Made by a program: the position numbers and the translations under genes. A stretch of DNA of 15,203 nucleotides, taken from positions 1 through 15,203 of the forward strand of contig JAZSJI010000186.1 in the NCBI GenBank assembly GCA_045534235.1. Direction: 5' to 3'. The notes under the pieces were generated by a model. It saw nothing but the letters and a program-made list of their open reading frames with translations. It was not told the DNA's origin and searched no databases. Each line of letters opens with the position of its first letter. Within the stretch, counting starts at the first letter, position 1. This DNA is from Flemingiibacterium sp045534235. GTDB taxonomy: Bacteria; Bacillota; Clostridia; Oscillospirales; CAG-272. This document shows, one piece after another, positions 15,090 through 15,203 of the stretch.

Positions 15090-15203
15090 ATGGAATTCAA
15101 GGTTTTTCAGAAGGAGCTCGAGCTTCAGTCGAGAGGATGGATCCCCACCTTCCACGACATCTCTAAGGAGATCATGGAAATCGTAAAGGCATCGGGCGTA
15201 AAG
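15090..15203 (+). CDS. Probable YjbQ/UPF0047-family protein (partial, 5' end only)
   Basis: Thirty-eight codons are visible before the window edge. The ATG at 15090 has AAAGGAG at 15074-15080 spaced 9 nt. The visible part (KELELQSRGWIPTFHDIS, then EIMEIVKASGVK) matches the N-terminus of YjbQ-like proteins, in which a strand such as LxxxSRGxxxFxDIT is followed by a helix VxxIVxxSGVK. The family is annotated as secondary thiamine-phosphate synthase on weak evidence, and its true role is unclear. It lies 183 bp beyond the SIS gene on the same strand, past three hairpins. Whether it belongs to the upstream operon cannot be decided here. The conserved His-containing core lies outside the window. 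Confidence 0.55.
   Translation, partial: MEFKVFQKELELQSRGWIPTFHDISKEIMEIVKASGVK

Noticed and set aside
14370..15155. Open minus-strand frame of 261 codons
   Set aside because: It runs across the SIS gene, the palindromic repeats and the next gene start, so it cannot be a conserved protein.

Overview
The window looks like chromosomal DNA of a low-to-mid GC, Gram-positive gut-type Clostridia (Oscillospiraceae/Christensenellales-like). This is an inference. It rests on strong AAGGAGG-type ribosome binding sites, textbook sigma-A promoters (TTGACA-N17-TATAAT), a nucleoside-type BMP/ABC system laid out as in Firmicutes, a BspA-type leucine-rich-repeat protein with SLH domains, and the protein styles seen. 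No rRNA, tRNA, phage, IS element or CRISPR array is visible.

Layout. (1) Minus strand, 2321 to the left edge: a long, divergent PRPP synthetase (prs), then a secreted BspA-LRR/SLH surface protein cut by the window start. (2) A 401-bp divergent intergenic region with a promoter facing each way. (3) Plus strand, 2723-7549: a nucleoside-type uptake system. The BMP-family binding lipoprotein is a single-gene transcript with a consensus promoter, a 5'-end hairpin and a strong terminator. A second promoter drives the double ATPase and two permeases, which overlap each other. (4) 7631-9064: an EamA-family transporter and a YgjV-like membrane protein; the terminator of the latter spans its own stop codon. 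(5) 9124-14906: a new near-consensus promoter and an apparent five-gene operon. It encodes two tandem paralogues distantly resembling neutral ceramidase (no signal peptide), a MATE exporter, an archaeal-style triose-phosphate-isomerase-like enzyme and a KpsF/GutQ-like SIS sugar-phosphate isomerase. (6) 14907-15089: three related palindromic repeats, then the start of a probable YjbQ/UPF0047 gene cut by the right edge.

Working together: the left half fits nucleoside uptake beside PRPP synthesis (salvage). The right half is the least ordinary part. Two cytosolic amidohydrolase-like paralogues with complementary substitutions at the putative nucleophile motif share a transcript with an exporter and two sugar-phosphate isomerases, followed by a YjbQ-like gene. 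That suggests an uncharacterised route that hydrolyses an amide- or ester-linked compound and feeds a small sugar phosphate into central metabolism. The substrate cannot be read from the sequence.
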